NCBI GenBank assembly: GCA_009380095.1
Contig: WHSL01000037.1
Location: 1-35,233, forward strand
Length of the DNA stretch: 35,233 nucleotides
Direction of reading: 5' to 3'
Origin: Streptosporangiales bacterium
GTDB taxonomy: Bacteria > Actinomycetota > Actinomycetes > Streptosporangiales > Streptosporangiaceae
In this document: positions 7,992 through 15,291 of the stretch, piece after piece
Numbering within the stretch: the first letter of the stretch is position 1
How the letters are laid out: every line of letters begins with the position of its first letter
The notes under the pieces: generated by a model
Databases searched by the model: none
What the model was told of the DNA's origin: nothing
What the model saw: only the letters and a program-made list of their open reading frames with translations
Made by a program: the position numbers and the translations under genes

Positions 7992-8240
7992 CTGCGGTCT
8001 CCGGTGACAGGCGGGACACCGCCGCCGCTGATCGCGCCACGACCGCGACCACTCCGCTGCGGGATCTCGCCGACCGGGCGAGGATCGGCGTCGGCACCGC
8101 GGTGGACATGTCCGCGCTCGCCGCCGACCCGCCGTACCGCCGCGCCGTGGCGCGCGAGTTCTCCACGGTCACCGCGGAGAACGTGATGAAGTGGGAGGCC
8201 CTGGAGCCGGAACGGGGGCGCCTCGACTTCGCCGCCGGCC
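7979..8240 (+). pseudogene. GH10 endo-1,4-beta-xylanase N-terminal remnant
   Basis: The frame, readable from ATG 7979, contains PLRDLADRARIGVGTAVDMSAL, then YRRAVAREFSTVTAENVMKW and EALEPERGRLDF. This is the conserved opening of a glycoside hydrolase family 10 catalytic domain (VTAENVMKWxxxEPxxGxxDF). The sequence stops matching at about 8235, before either catalytic glutamate region, so it cannot be active. A proper signal peptide is absent: the frame overlaps the 5' end of the opposing GH115 remnant by 13 bases, which implies the original intergenic region was deleted too. Together with GH115 it shows that an ancestor carried a xylan-degradation locus here. Confidence 0.75.
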
Positions 8241-8249
8241 GCTCGGCCT

Positions 8250-8421
8250 TCGCCGTCGCGCCCGCGGTGGGCTCGGCTTCGGGCTCCGCGTTCTCCGCGT
8301 CCTCCTGGTCCTGTCCGACGATTCCGTACCCGGCGCCGGCGATGTGCGCGGCGAGGCTCAGCCCGCCGTCGCGGTGAGGGCGAGGCCGGCGGTGACCACC
8401 AAGGCGGGTATCCGGGGACGC
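8250..8421 (-). pseudogene. Secreted-protein remnant with frameshift
   Basis: ATG 8421 on the minus strand opens a signal peptide (MRPRIPALVVTAGLALTATAG) that hits a stop (TGA) immediately after TATAG. In the neighbouring frame the sequence continues as LSLAAHIAGAGYGIVGQD and an acidic repeat-like tail (EDAENAEPEAEP), which looks like the mature start of the same protein. One missing base would restore the fusion. The 3' end merges into the antisense of the GH10 remnant. The family is not recognised. It is the fourth fragment in a row in this interval. Confidence 0.45.
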
Positions 8422-8452
8422 ATTGGTGGATCGTACGACGCGCGAACCCGGA

Positions 8453-8488
8453 ATAGTTGCGCTCCCGCAGGGGTTTCCGAGATAGTTG
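8453..8488. promoter_or_regulatory. Direct repeats upstream of the flavin oxidoreductase operon
   Basis: The heptamer ATAGTTG occurs at 8453-8459 and again at 8482-8488, 29 bases apart and about 25-60 bases before the ATG at 8514. Spacing near three helical turns would put both sites on one face of the DNA. This suggests a regulator site for the LLM/FMN-reductase operon; no regulator gene is adjacent. Confidence 0.3.
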
Positions 8489-8513
8489 AAACTTCTACTA
8501 CCCAAGGTGGGCC

Positions 8514-9647
8514 ATGCAGTTCGGGATCTTCTCCGTCGGGGACGTCACCACGGACCCCACGACGGGTCGTACGCCGTCCGAGGCCGAGCGGATCAAGGCG
8601 ATGGTCCGTATCGCGCTCAAGGCCGAAGAGGTGGGCCTGGACGTGTTCGCCACCGGCGAGCACCACAACCCGCCGTTCGTGCCGTCCTCGCCGACCACCA
8701 TGCTCGGCTTCATCGCCGCGCGGACCGAGCGGCTCGTGCTCTCCACCGCGACGACGCTGATCACCACGAACGACCCGGTGAAGATCGCCGAGGACTTCGC
8801 GATGCTGCAGCACCTCGCCGACGGCCGGGTCGACCTGATGATGGGCCGCGGCAACACCGGGCCGGTCTATCCCTGGTTCGGCAAGGACATCCGGCAGGGC
8901 ATCGAGCTCGCGCTGGAGTACTACAACCTGCTGCACCGGCTGTGGCGCGAGGACGTGGTGGACTGGCAGGGCAAGCTGCGCACACCACTGCAGGGCTTCA
9001 CCGCCACGCCGCGCCCGCTGGACGGCGTGCCGCCGTTCGTGTGGCACGGCTCCATCCGCAGCCCGGAGATCGCGGAGCAGGCCGCGTACTACGGCGACGG
9101 CTTCTTCGCCAACAACATCTTCTGGCCGAAGGAGCACTACATGCGGCTCATCGACCTGTACCGGCGGCGCTTCGAGCACTACGGGCACGGCGCGTACGAC
9201 CAGGCCATCGTGGGGCTCGGCGGGCAGGTCTTCATGCGGAAGAACTCGCAGGACGCGGTGCGGGAGTTCCGGCCGTACTTCGACAACGCCCCGGTGTACG
9301 GGCACGGGCCCTCGCTGGAGGAGTTCACTCGGGAGACCCCGCTCACCGTGGGGAGTCCGCAGGAGGTCATCGACAGGACGCTGAAGTTCCGCGAGTACTT
9401 CGGGGACTACCAGCGGCAGCTGTTCCTGATGGACCACGCGGGGCTGCCGCTGTCCACCGCGCTGGAGCAGCTGGACATCCTCGGCGAGGAGGTCGTGCCG
9501 GTGCTGCGCAAGGAGTTCGCGGCGGTGAGGCCGGCTCACGTACCGGACGCGCCGACGCATGCGAGTCTGCTCGCGGCCAAGCAGGACGCGGCTGCGGGCG
9601 TTGACGGTGACGGTGACGGGACCGAGAAGGTGGAGGCGGCACAGTGA
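8514..9647 (+). CDS. LLM-class (luciferase-like) flavin-dependent oxidoreductase
   Basis: The 377-residue protein starts at ATG 8514 (AAGGTGGG upstream). It carries the bacterial-luciferase TIM-barrel pattern: MQFGIFSVGD at the start, GLDVFATGEHHNPPF (about residues 42-56), LVLSTATTLITTNDPVKIAEDFAMLQHLADGRVDLMMGRGN (about 74-114), and PFVWHGSIRSPEIAEQAAYYGDGFFANN. This group uses reduced FMN to oxygenate or dehydrogenate organic substrates. The next gene, an FMN reductase, overlaps it by 4 bases (GTGA), so the two are translationally coupled and the reductase most likely supplies FMNH2. The C-terminal 40 residues are Ala/Asp-rich and low complexity (VDGDGDGTE). The substrate is unknown. Confidence 0.92.
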   Translation: MQFGIFSVGDVTTDPTTGRTPSEAERIKAMVRIALKAEEVGLDVFATGEHHNPPFVPSSPTTMLGFIAARTERLVLSTATTLITTNDPVKIAEDFAMLQHLADGRVDLMMGRGNTGPVYPWFGKDIRQGIELALEYYNLLHRLWREDVVDWQGKLRTPLQGFTATPRPLDGVPPFVWHGSIRSPEIAEQAAYYGDGFFANNIFWPKEHYMRLIDLYRRRFEHYGHGAYDQAIVGLGGQVFMRKNSQDAVREFRPYFDNAPVYGHGPSLEEFTRETPLTVGSPQEVIDRTLKFREYFGDYQRQLFLMDHAGLPLSTALEQLDILGEEVVPVLRKEFAAVRPAHVPDAPTHASLLAAKQDAAAGVDGDGDGTEKVEAAQ

Positions 9648-10282
9648 CCGAACGCCGGATCGCGGTGGTCTCCGCGGGGCTCGGGCGGCCCTCGTCCACG
9701 CTGTTGCTCGGCGAGAAGCTCGCCACCGCCGCCGAGGCGGCGCTGCGCGAGCGGGGGATCGAGGCCCGGGTCGACGTGGTGGAGCTGCGCGACCACGCGC
9801 ACGACCTGACCAACAACATGCTGACCGGTTTCCCCGCGTCATCGCTGCGGGAGATGCTGGAGCGGGTCACCGGCGCGGACGGTGTCATCGCGGTGACGCC
9901 GATCTTCAACGCCTCGTACAGCGGGCTGTTCAAGACCTTCTTCGACGTGCTCGAGCAGGACGCGCTGGCGGGGCGCCCGGTGCTGATCGCCGCGACGGGC
10001 GGGACGCCGCGGCACTCGCTCGCGCTGGAGCACGCGCTGCGCCCGATGTTCGCGTACCTGCGCTCGGTCGTCGTGCCCACCGCCGTGTACGCGGCGTCGG
10101 AGGACTGGGGTGCGGGCGGCGACCCGGCCGGCGGGCTGACCGGGCTGACCGGGTTGACCGGGCGGATCGGGCGGGCGGCGGAGGAGTTCGCCGCGCTCGT
10201 CGCGGACCGGCAGGCGCCCGAGCGGACGGATCCGTACGCGGACCCGGTGCCGTTCGAGCGCCTGCTGCGCGGCGGTGACTGA
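9644..10282 (+). CDS. NADPH-dependent FMN reductase (CE1759-type)
   Basis: The 212-residue flavodoxin-fold protein starts at GTG 9644, overlapping the LLM gene. Motifs: RRIAVVSAGLGRPSSTLLLGEKLA (phosphate-binding loop, residues 4-27), DGVIAVTPIFNASYSGLFKTFFD (about 84-106, the P-Y/F-N loop that contacts the isoalloxazine) and LIAATGGTPRHSLALEHAL (about 116-134). It matches actinobacterial FMN reductases encoded directly after luciferase-like monooxygenases. It should reduce FMN with NAD(P)H for the partner enzyme. A run GLTGLTGLTG at about residues 164-173 comes from a 9-base tandem repeat and may vary in length between strains. Confidence 0.9.
   Translation: MTERRIAVVSAGLGRPSSTLLLGEKLATAAEAALRERGIEARVDVVELRDHAHDLTNNMLTGFPASSLREMLERVTGADGVIAVTPIFNASYSGLFKTFFDVLEQDALAGRPVLIAATGGTPRHSLALEHALRPMFAYLRSVVVPTAVYAASEDWGAGGDPAGGLTGLTGLTGRIGRAAEEFAALVADRQAPERTDPYADPVPFERLLRGGD
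10136..10164 (+). repeat. 9-base tandem repeat inside the FMN reductase gene
   Basis: The unit GGGCTGACC is present about three times in tandem (the last copy as GGGTTGACC) and codes for repeated Gly-Leu-Thr. The period is a multiple of three, so copy-number change would keep the frame. Confidence 0.7.
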
Positions 10283-10297
10283 TCCGCACCCTCCCCG

Positions 10298-10702
10298 TCA
10301 GCCCTCGAGGGCCGACTGGTCCATGTACATGACCTCCCAGATGTGGCCGTCCAGGTCCTGGAAGCTGCGGCCGTACATCGGGCCCATGTCCTGGGTCTCG
10401 CCGGCCGGCGCGGCGCCCGCGGCGAACGCCTTCTCCATCAGCTCGTCGACCTCCTGACGGGTCTCCGCGGAGAGGCAGATCAGCACCTCGGTGGCCTGGG
10501 TGGCGTCCACGATCTGCTTCTTCGTGAAGGTGCCGAAGAACGGCTCGGTGAGCAGCATCGCCACGATGGTGTCGCTGATCACGACCGAGGCCGCGTTCTC
10601 GTCGCTGAACTGCGGGTCCAGCGTGTAGCCGAGCCGGGTGAAGAACTCCTTGGACCTCTCCAGGTCCTTGACCGGCAGGTTCACGAAGATCATCTGAGCC
10701 AT
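10298..10702 (-). CDS. VOC-family (glyoxalase/bleomycin-resistance-like) protein
   Basis: The 134-residue protein starts at ATG 10702 (GAGGGAC upstream). It shows two beta-alpha-beta-beta-beta units: MIFVNLPVKDLERSKEFFTRLGYTLDPQFSDENAAS at the N-terminus, and GGxP-like MYGRSFQDLDGHIWEVMYMD at the C-terminus, where DGHIWEVMYM supplies the usual glutamate ligand. This resembles the PhnB/YaeR-type lactoylglutathione-lyase-like proteins common in Actinobacteria. The specific reaction cannot be named. It converges with the FMN reductase, with only 15 bases between the stops. Confidence 0.88.
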   Translation of the reverse strand: MAQMIFVNLPVKDLERSKEFFTRLGYTLDPQFSDENAASVVISDTIVAMLLTEPFFGTFTKKQIVDATQATEVLICLSAETRQEVDELMEKAFAAGAAPAGETQDMGPMYGRSFQDLDGHIWEVMYMDQSALEG

Positions 10703-11090
10703 TGCGTGTCCCTCGTCTCACGGGCGGCCGAACCCTCCCTGAGTGGGGCGCGCGCCGCTTACATCAGGTTGGACACCGGTGCGGCGGAAAACTCATCGCT
10801 CCCCGGTCGCGATGCCGTGCGCCTCGTCGAACGAGCGCGCCCTCCGCAGCGGCGTGATGCCGCCGCCCTCCTCCAGGTGGTGGAGGACGGCGAGCTGCGT
10901 CGCGCGCGAAGCCGTCCCCGACTCTGGCTCCGGCCCCGGACGAGGAGCCGCCCCCGGCGATGACCTCGCCCTCGGCCACGCCGTTCTCGGCCAGGGCGTT
11001 CCGCCACGCCGCGTCGATGTCGGCCCCTGGCATCGAACGAATTTCTCCACGCCGCCGTGGCATTCTCACGGTCCAGTGGAGGCAGCGAGT
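10703..11090. other. Gene-poor interval with possible degenerate coding remnant (minus strand)
   Basis: No convincing intact gene was found in these 388 bases. On the minus strand, one frame from about 11030 reads GADIDAAWRNALAENGVAEGEVIAGG and looks protein-like. From about 10905 another frame reads TQLAVLHHLEEGG and RSFDEAHGIATGER before a stop near 10793. These could be two pieces of one small protein separated by a frameshift. No family was recognised. The interval lies between the VOC gene and the low-GC DUF262 gene, so it may include the edge of an inserted segment. Confidence 0.35.
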
Positions 11091-12962
11091 TCAGAGATCT
11101 GTGCGTAGCCGAGAAGGGGTCCAAATCCTCATGGCGAGCTGTCTGTAGAGCTCCTGCCGCTCGTCTAACCCCAGCTTGGTGAGCGTCGCTGTATAGGGCT
11201 TGAAAGGGAGGCCCGACTCAGCCACGTACCGAAGGAAGTTTGGATTGCTTGTGTAGCAGTCCGGCGACAACGACTTGGCGAGTAGGTTCTCGCCGAAGTA
11301 GAAGCCGATCTTCTGTGCGTAGGGTGCGGCGCCGAGAGACTGGTTCAGACCTCGGGGGAGGAGAATGAGGCCACCGAGCCGATTGCGGTAGCTGGCGAAC
11401 TCCTGCGCCGAGGCGAACGTGTCTTTGAGCTGTGAGTAGTCGTTTCCCCAGATGTGTTCCACTTCGAACGGCTTCTTGATGTCGCTGGCGACGTAGCTGT
11501 GGAACTCGCTCTCAATCCCGCACTCTGCCTCGATATGTGCGGTGAAGCGGGCGAGGATGTACCGGACGCGAGGGCCGTTCATCTGGTTCAACGCGTACGT
11601 GGAGACTCCATCGAAGGTCTCTTCCTGTTGCTCGAGCCGCTCGATGAGCGTATCCGCCAGTTCGTCGAGCGGGAGGCGGCGGATCCTCCTCATGAGATTG
11701 AAGGCCGTATAGGACATCGCCGAGTAGCCGATCTGCTTGTAGTTCACGATTCGGCGGGCGATAAAGATGTCGAGGAAGTCGGCGACGAGCCGCATCTTGC
11801 GGTCAGCGACCTCGTCAGTGTCTGAGACGGTGAGGGGCGCAAGCATCAGCGGGTATTGCAGCGTGAAGTCGTTGTGCGCGTTGTAGAAGACCGACGTCCA
11901 GCCCTTCTTGGCCGTGCCAGCCGCGTCCAGCGCCGTCAAGTAGTGACGGGAGTAGCGACGAACGTCTTCCTGGATGAAGTCCCTGAACGCCTTTGAATCG
12001 GTCAGCCCGAGGTCATCGCGGTGATCGCGTACCCACTTGTGGAAGGCAGTGCCGATGATGTCCCAGTCCCGAGGGAGTGCATCCTTCTTACGTTCGCGCA
12101 TGGTGAGGGCGTGCTGCCCACGCAGCCAGGCCTTGATGAAGTCGGCGTCGGTCTCCTTGCCCGCCTGCTCTGTCAGTCTCTGGACGCGCTGCTTCCACTG
12201 TGCGTCGGCTGATCGCTGTTCCGTGGCGCTCTCGATGTTGGCGAGAAGGTAGCCCTTCAACATCTCGGTCGGAGTCAATGAGAGACCCCGATCATTCATC
12301 GTCTCGAAGATCGTATAGGCGTCGTCGCTGTTGTAAGCGACGATCTCGATGAGGGATACGTTCTCTAGAAGCCAGTCCACGAAGTAGGGGAGGGCTTCAC
12401 TCGTGAGGGTGTCGGGGAAAAGCTCCTCGATATCGGTGTACCTGGCCAGCAAGTTACGTACCGTCGGTCCATCCCCCGCAGCGCCGACATATTCTTTGCC
12501 GCTGAAGAGGGCCTCCATTACGGCTACGCGGCGGCTGTCCTCCGGAGAATCGGCACCGTTCTTTCTGCCCTCGAGATTGAAGGAACGTTTCCCGTACCTC
12601 TCAGAGAAAATGAGATCCCTGAGGTCGGCCACACCAGGCGCGTCGGACAAGTGATGCAGATAGATCAGCAGGAGCGTCAGTGACGTCAGACGCTGCTGTC
12701 CGTCGACGATGTAGCGGTCCGTTCCCTTCTGACTGATGATGATCGAGCCGAGGAAGTACTGCTGGTAGCTCTCGACTGCGGTGCGCTCATGCCCATCTTG
12801 GTAGTTTGAAGTGAACTTCGTCTCCAAATCGTCGAGCAACTCGGCGATCTGTTTCCGCTCCCATGCGTACTCACGCTGATAGAGGTCGAGGTAGTACTTC
12901 CTGCCATGCAACAGTGCCCGGACGGTGCGTGGCTCGCCGCCGATCCTGTTGAGCGCGTTCAT
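11091..12962 (-). CDS. DUF262/DUF1524 protein, GmrSD-like type IV restriction/defence
   Basis: The 623-residue protein starts at ATG 12962, chosen because GGAGG lies 7 bases upstream. The N-terminal DUF262 (ParB/Srx-like) domain shows LYQREYAWERKQIAELLDDL (27-46), FLGSIIIS (70-77) and the core VDGQQRLTSLTLLLIYL (86-102), then FETMNDRGLSLTPTEMLKGYLL (219-240). The C-terminal DUF1524 HNH-type nuclease domain shows VEHIW (501-505) and YRNRLGGLILLPRGLNQSLG (525-544). This fused layout is that of GmrSD-type single-chain enzymes. Characterised members cleave modified phage DNA in an NTP-dependent way; others act in modification-sensing systems. Two 60-base samples (11161-11220 and 12361-12420) are 57-58% GC, well below neighbouring genes, which suggests acquisition by transfer. 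It stands alone, with no methylase or partner nearby. Confidence 0.88.
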   Translation of the reverse strand: MNALNRIGGEPRTVRALLHGRKYYLDLYQREYAWERKQIAELLDDLETKFTSNYQDGHERTAVESYQQYFLGSIIISQKGTDRYIVDGQQRLTSLTLLLIYLHHLSDAPGVADLRDLIFSERYGKRSFNLEGRKNGADSPEDSRRVAVMEALFSGKEYVGAAGDGPTVRNLLARYTDIEELFPDTLTSEALPYFVDWLLENVSLIEIVAYNSDDAYTIFETMNDRGLSLTPTEMLKGYLLANIESATEQRSADAQWKQRVQRLTEQAGKETDADFIKAWLRGQHALTMRERKKDALPRDWDIIGTAFHKWVRDHRDDLGLTDSKAFRDFIQEDVRRYSRHYLTALDAAGTAKKGWTSVFYNAHNDFTLQYPLMLAPLTVSDTDEVADRKMRLVADFLDIFIARRIVNYKQIGYSAMSYTAFNLMRRIRRLPLDELADTLIERLEQQEETFDGVSTYALNQMNGPRVRYILARFTAHIEAECGIESEFHSYVASDIKKPFEVEHIWGNDYSQLKDTFASAQEFASYRNRLGGLILLPRGLNQSLGAAPYAQKIGFYFGENLLAKSLSPDCYTSNPNFLRYVAESGLPFKPYTATLTKLGLDERQELYRQLAMRIWTPSRLRTDL

Positions 12963-13107
12963 CGCGCGACCTCCGTACGCGTGTGGCTCGACTGGACTAA
13001 CCACCCCTGGAGCGTGAGGGGTTACACCAGCGTCGACGAGTCACCTTGGCTGAGCAACCCGTTTGCCGGAACGCGCCATCTCTGCCGCCGCGGTGTCTCT
13101 GTAAGCC

Positions 13108-13135
13108 GAGAAAGCTTCTCAGGCGTTGGAACGCC
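13108..13135. repeat. Two adjacent short palindromes at the edge of the low-GC segment
   Basis: GAGAAAGCTTCTC (13108-13120) and GGCGTTGGAACGCC (13122-13135) are near-perfect palindromes one base apart. They lie exactly where similarity of the truncated Gfo/Idh gene ends (about 13129). They may mark the insertion or deletion junction. Confidence 0.4.
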
Positions 13136-13509
13136 TCCATCACCACCTGCCCCCGCGGCGCGACGGCGTCGGCGGCCGCGGCCACGCTCTCCGCCTCGGC
13201 CCGGTTGGCGGTGAACGGCTTCTCGCACAGCACGTGCTTCCCCGCCTCGATGGCGCGCAGCGCCCACTCCGCGTGCAGTCCGTTGGGCAGCGGGATGTAG
13301 ACCGCGTCGACCTCCGGGTCGTCCAGCAGGTCCGCGTACGAGTCGTGCACCACGGGCAGCGCGTGCCTGGCGGCGAACGCCTCGGCCCGCCCGTGGTCAC
13401 GGGAGGCGACGGCGGTCACCTCCAGCCCGTCCACCGCCCGGGCCGGCCGGATCAACGCCCAGGGGAGGATCGTCGCGGCCCCGAGGGCGCCGATCCGAAT
13501 CGCGGTCAT
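13129..13509 (-). pseudogene. Gfo/Idh/MocA-family oxidoreductase, truncated
   Basis: ATG 13509 (GGGAG upstream) opens MTAIRIGALGAATILPWALI, a Rossmann NAD(P)-binding start. It continues through VTAVASRDHGRAEAFAARHALPVVHDSYADLLDDPEVDAVYIPLPNGLHAEWALRAI with the catalytic motif EAGKHVLCEKPF, and ends after GQVVMEAF. Family members normally run on for another 200 or so residues. Here similarity stops at about 13129 and the frame reads noise to a stop at 12997. The broken end faces the low-GC DUF262 gene, so insertion of that segment, with loss of the 3' part, is the simplest explanation. Intact members are sugar or inositol dehydrogenases. The Rossmann half alone should be inactive. Confidence 0.85.
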
Positions 13510-13677
13510 CGCTGCTCCCTGTACGCCGATCCGGTGCTGTCCGTGGGACAACGCGATCCGCATCGGCTGCGGGTTCCCTCGGGTCGCGGACACCGCCCCA
13601 CGCTCACCCTCCGCCGCCGCCCGTAACGGCTTCGTACGCGGCGCAAACGTGTTGCGGGATTGTTGCTCACCACACCT

Positions 13678-13741
13678 CTTGTGCGCTGAACGTGACCCGT
13701 GACACTCTCCGCTCAACAACTGAGTCGCGTTCTAGGATGTG
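13678..13741 (+). promoter_or_regulatory. Conserved upstream block of the MFS gene, copy 1
   Basis: These 64 bases align without gaps to 15228-15291, with about 52 identities. The block includes an uninterrupted 18-base match around TGACACTCTCCGCTCAA, a small inverted repeat CTCA/TGAG (CTCAACAACTGAG), and TTCTAGGATGTG just before the start. Conservation in both copies, with a covarying symmetrical element (GCTC/GAGC in copy 2), suggests a promoter or operator. TAGGAT could be a -10 hexamer. Confidence 0.55.
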
Positions 13742-13746
13742 ATTCG

Positions 13747-15147
13747 ATGGCGCAGGTCATCCAGGAAAGACGCGGGCTGGGGGCGGCCCGGAATGCCGGC
13801 ATCAGTGCGGAGGATCGCGCCCCCTTCGGGTGGGCGCCGTTCGTCGTGCTCTTCCTCGTAGGACTCGTCGACAGGGTCGAACACAGCCTGCTCTCGGGAG
13901 TCCTCCCGCTCATCCAGGCGGAGTGGGGGTTCAGCGACACGCTCGCGGGCTCCATCCCCACGGCCGGGGCGATCGCCGCGGCGCTCGTGGTGATGCCGGC
14001 CGGCTACCTGGCGGACCGCTACAACCGCACCCGGATCATCGCGGTCGTCGTCTTCGTCTGGGCGCTGGCGACCATGGGGTCCGGCCTGGCGGCGGGCTTC
14101 GCCATGTTCTACATGATGCGGGTCGTGCTCGCGGCCGCGGAGAACATCGACAACCCCGCCTCCGGCAGCCTGCTCGCGGACTACTATCCGCAGGTCAACA
14201 GGCCCAAGGTCTTCGGCTGGGTACGGATCACCTCCTACCTGGGCGGGCTCGGCACGATCCTGGGCGGCGTGCTCGGCCAGGCGCTCGGGTGGCGTACCGC
14301 GTTCATGATCATGGTGGTGCCGGGCATCCTGGTCGCGGTCCTCGCGTGGTTCCTGAAGGAGCCGCCGCGCGGTTTCCTCGATCGCGTGGCCGCCGTCGGC
14401 TCGAAGGAACCCACGCCGGTGCCCAAGCCGGCCGCCGCGGCGAAGGGTGGCGCCGTCGAAGGCATCGCCAAGCGCATGCCCGGACCCCACTTCAAGACAC
14501 AGCTCAAGGACGTCCTCCGCGTTCCCACGCTGGTGCTGGTCGGATTCTCGATCGGGCTCCTCACCATCGGTGTCGCCGGCGTCTTCTTCTGGCTCCCCAG
14601 CCTGATCGTCCGCCGGTTCGGCGAGGACGCGGGCACGGCCGCCACCATCTCCGGCCTCATCACCCTGGTCGGCGTGATCGCCGGTACGGCCATCGGCTCC
14701 TACTTCGCCCCGCGCGTGCACTCCCGGTTCAAGGGCGGCATGCTCGTGCTCGCGGGGGCCGGCATCACGGTCGGCGCAAGCCTGCTCTTCGTGGTGCTGC
14801 GGATGCCGTCGCTGCTCGCGTACGGAGTCCTGCTCGTGATCTCCGTCGCGATCATGTCGATCTCGATCCCGACCGCCACGGCCGCGCTCGCGGACACCGT
14901 ACCGGCCGACTCGCGCGGCCTCGGCTTCGCGCTGCTGCAGTTCCTGCTCACCGGGGGCACCGCGCTCGGGCCGCTGACCGTGGGTGTGCTCTCCGACCTC
15001 ACCGGGTCGCTGCTCACCGGCATCAGCCTCACCGTGTCCCCGCTGGTCATCGGCGGACTCTTCACGCTGGTCCTCGGCCGCCGCTTCTACGACCGGGACG
15101 CCGCCCGGGTCCTCGAGGCCGCCCGCGGCGAGACCCCGCCCACCTAG
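13747..15147 (+). CDS. MFS transporter, spinster-like
   Basis: The 466-residue protein starts at ATG 13747; the frame is open to 13699 but that part is the conserved upstream block. About twelve membrane helices are visible: six in residues 30-200, a central cytoplasmic loop (about 215-260, rich in Pro/Ala/Lys), and six more to 455. The MFS loop 2-3 signature is GYLADRYNRTRIIA, preceded by IPTAGAIAAALVVMPA. The acidic/arginine VGLVDRVEHSLLSGVLP in helix 1 fits the spinster-like/anion-symporter branch. The transported substrate is not evident. A second, 5'-deleted copy follows directly in tandem. Confidence 0.9.
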   Translation: MAQVIQERRGLGAARNAGISAEDRAPFGWAPFVVLFLVGLVDRVEHSLLSGVLPLIQAEWGFSDTLAGSIPTAGAIAAALVVMPAGYLADRYNRTRIIAVVVFVWALATMGSGLAAGFAMFYMMRVVLAAAENIDNPASGSLLADYYPQVNRPKVFGWVRITSYLGGLGTILGGVLGQALGWRTAFMIMVVPGILVAVLAWFLKEPPRGFLDRVAAVGSKEPTPVPKPAAAAKGGAVEGIAKRMPGPHFKTQLKDVLRVPTLVLVGFSIGLLTIGVAGVFFWLPSLIVRRFGEDAGTAATISGLITLVGVIAGTAIGSYFAPRVHSRFKGGMLVLAGAGITVGASLLFVVLRMPSLLAYGVLLVISVAIMSISIPTATAALADTVPADSRGLGFALLQFLLTGGTALGPLTVGVLSDLTGSLLTGISLTVSPLVIGGLFTLVLGRRFYDRDAARVLEAARGETPPT

Positions 15148-15150
15148 CCG

Positions 15151-15198
15151 GGCCCACGGCCCCGCGGGTGCTCATCCCCCGGACGAGCACCCGTGGGC
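15151..15198. terminator. Hairpin after the intact MFS gene
   Basis: CGGGTGCTC (15165-15173) pairs with GAGCACCCG (15185-15193) across an 11-base loop, and flanking GCCCAC/GTGGGC can extend the stem with an internal bulge. It lies 18 bases after the stop at 15147. There is no T tract. Position and stability support a transcription terminator. Confidence 0.65.
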
Positions 15199-15227
15199 GC
15201 CCGCTTCCTGCCTTTTCACCGGATCCC

Positions 15228-15291
15228 CTTGTGCATCGAATGTGGCGTGTGACACTCTCCGCTCAATAATGGAGCCGCATTCTAGGATGTG
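15228..15291 (+). promoter_or_regulatory. Conserved upstream block of the MFS gene, copy 2
   Basis: This is the duplicate of the block at 13678-13741 (about 52 of 64 bases identical). In this copy the block is joined directly to the middle of the coding region, at GGATGTG followed by CGGGTC. Confidence 0.55.

Noticed and set aside
7348-8505. A 385-codon minus-strand frame across the fragment cluster
   Set aside because: It changes character several times, lies antisense to the GH10 remnant and has no consistent family; only the short secreted-protein piece is retained.
10703-11090. A small toxin-antitoxin pair
   Set aside because: Short frames here have no recognisable toxin or antitoxin motif and appear frame-broken.
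11454-11825. A plus-strand frame inside the DUF262 gene
   Set aside because: It is antisense to a gene with clear domains on the minus strand and has no ribosome site.
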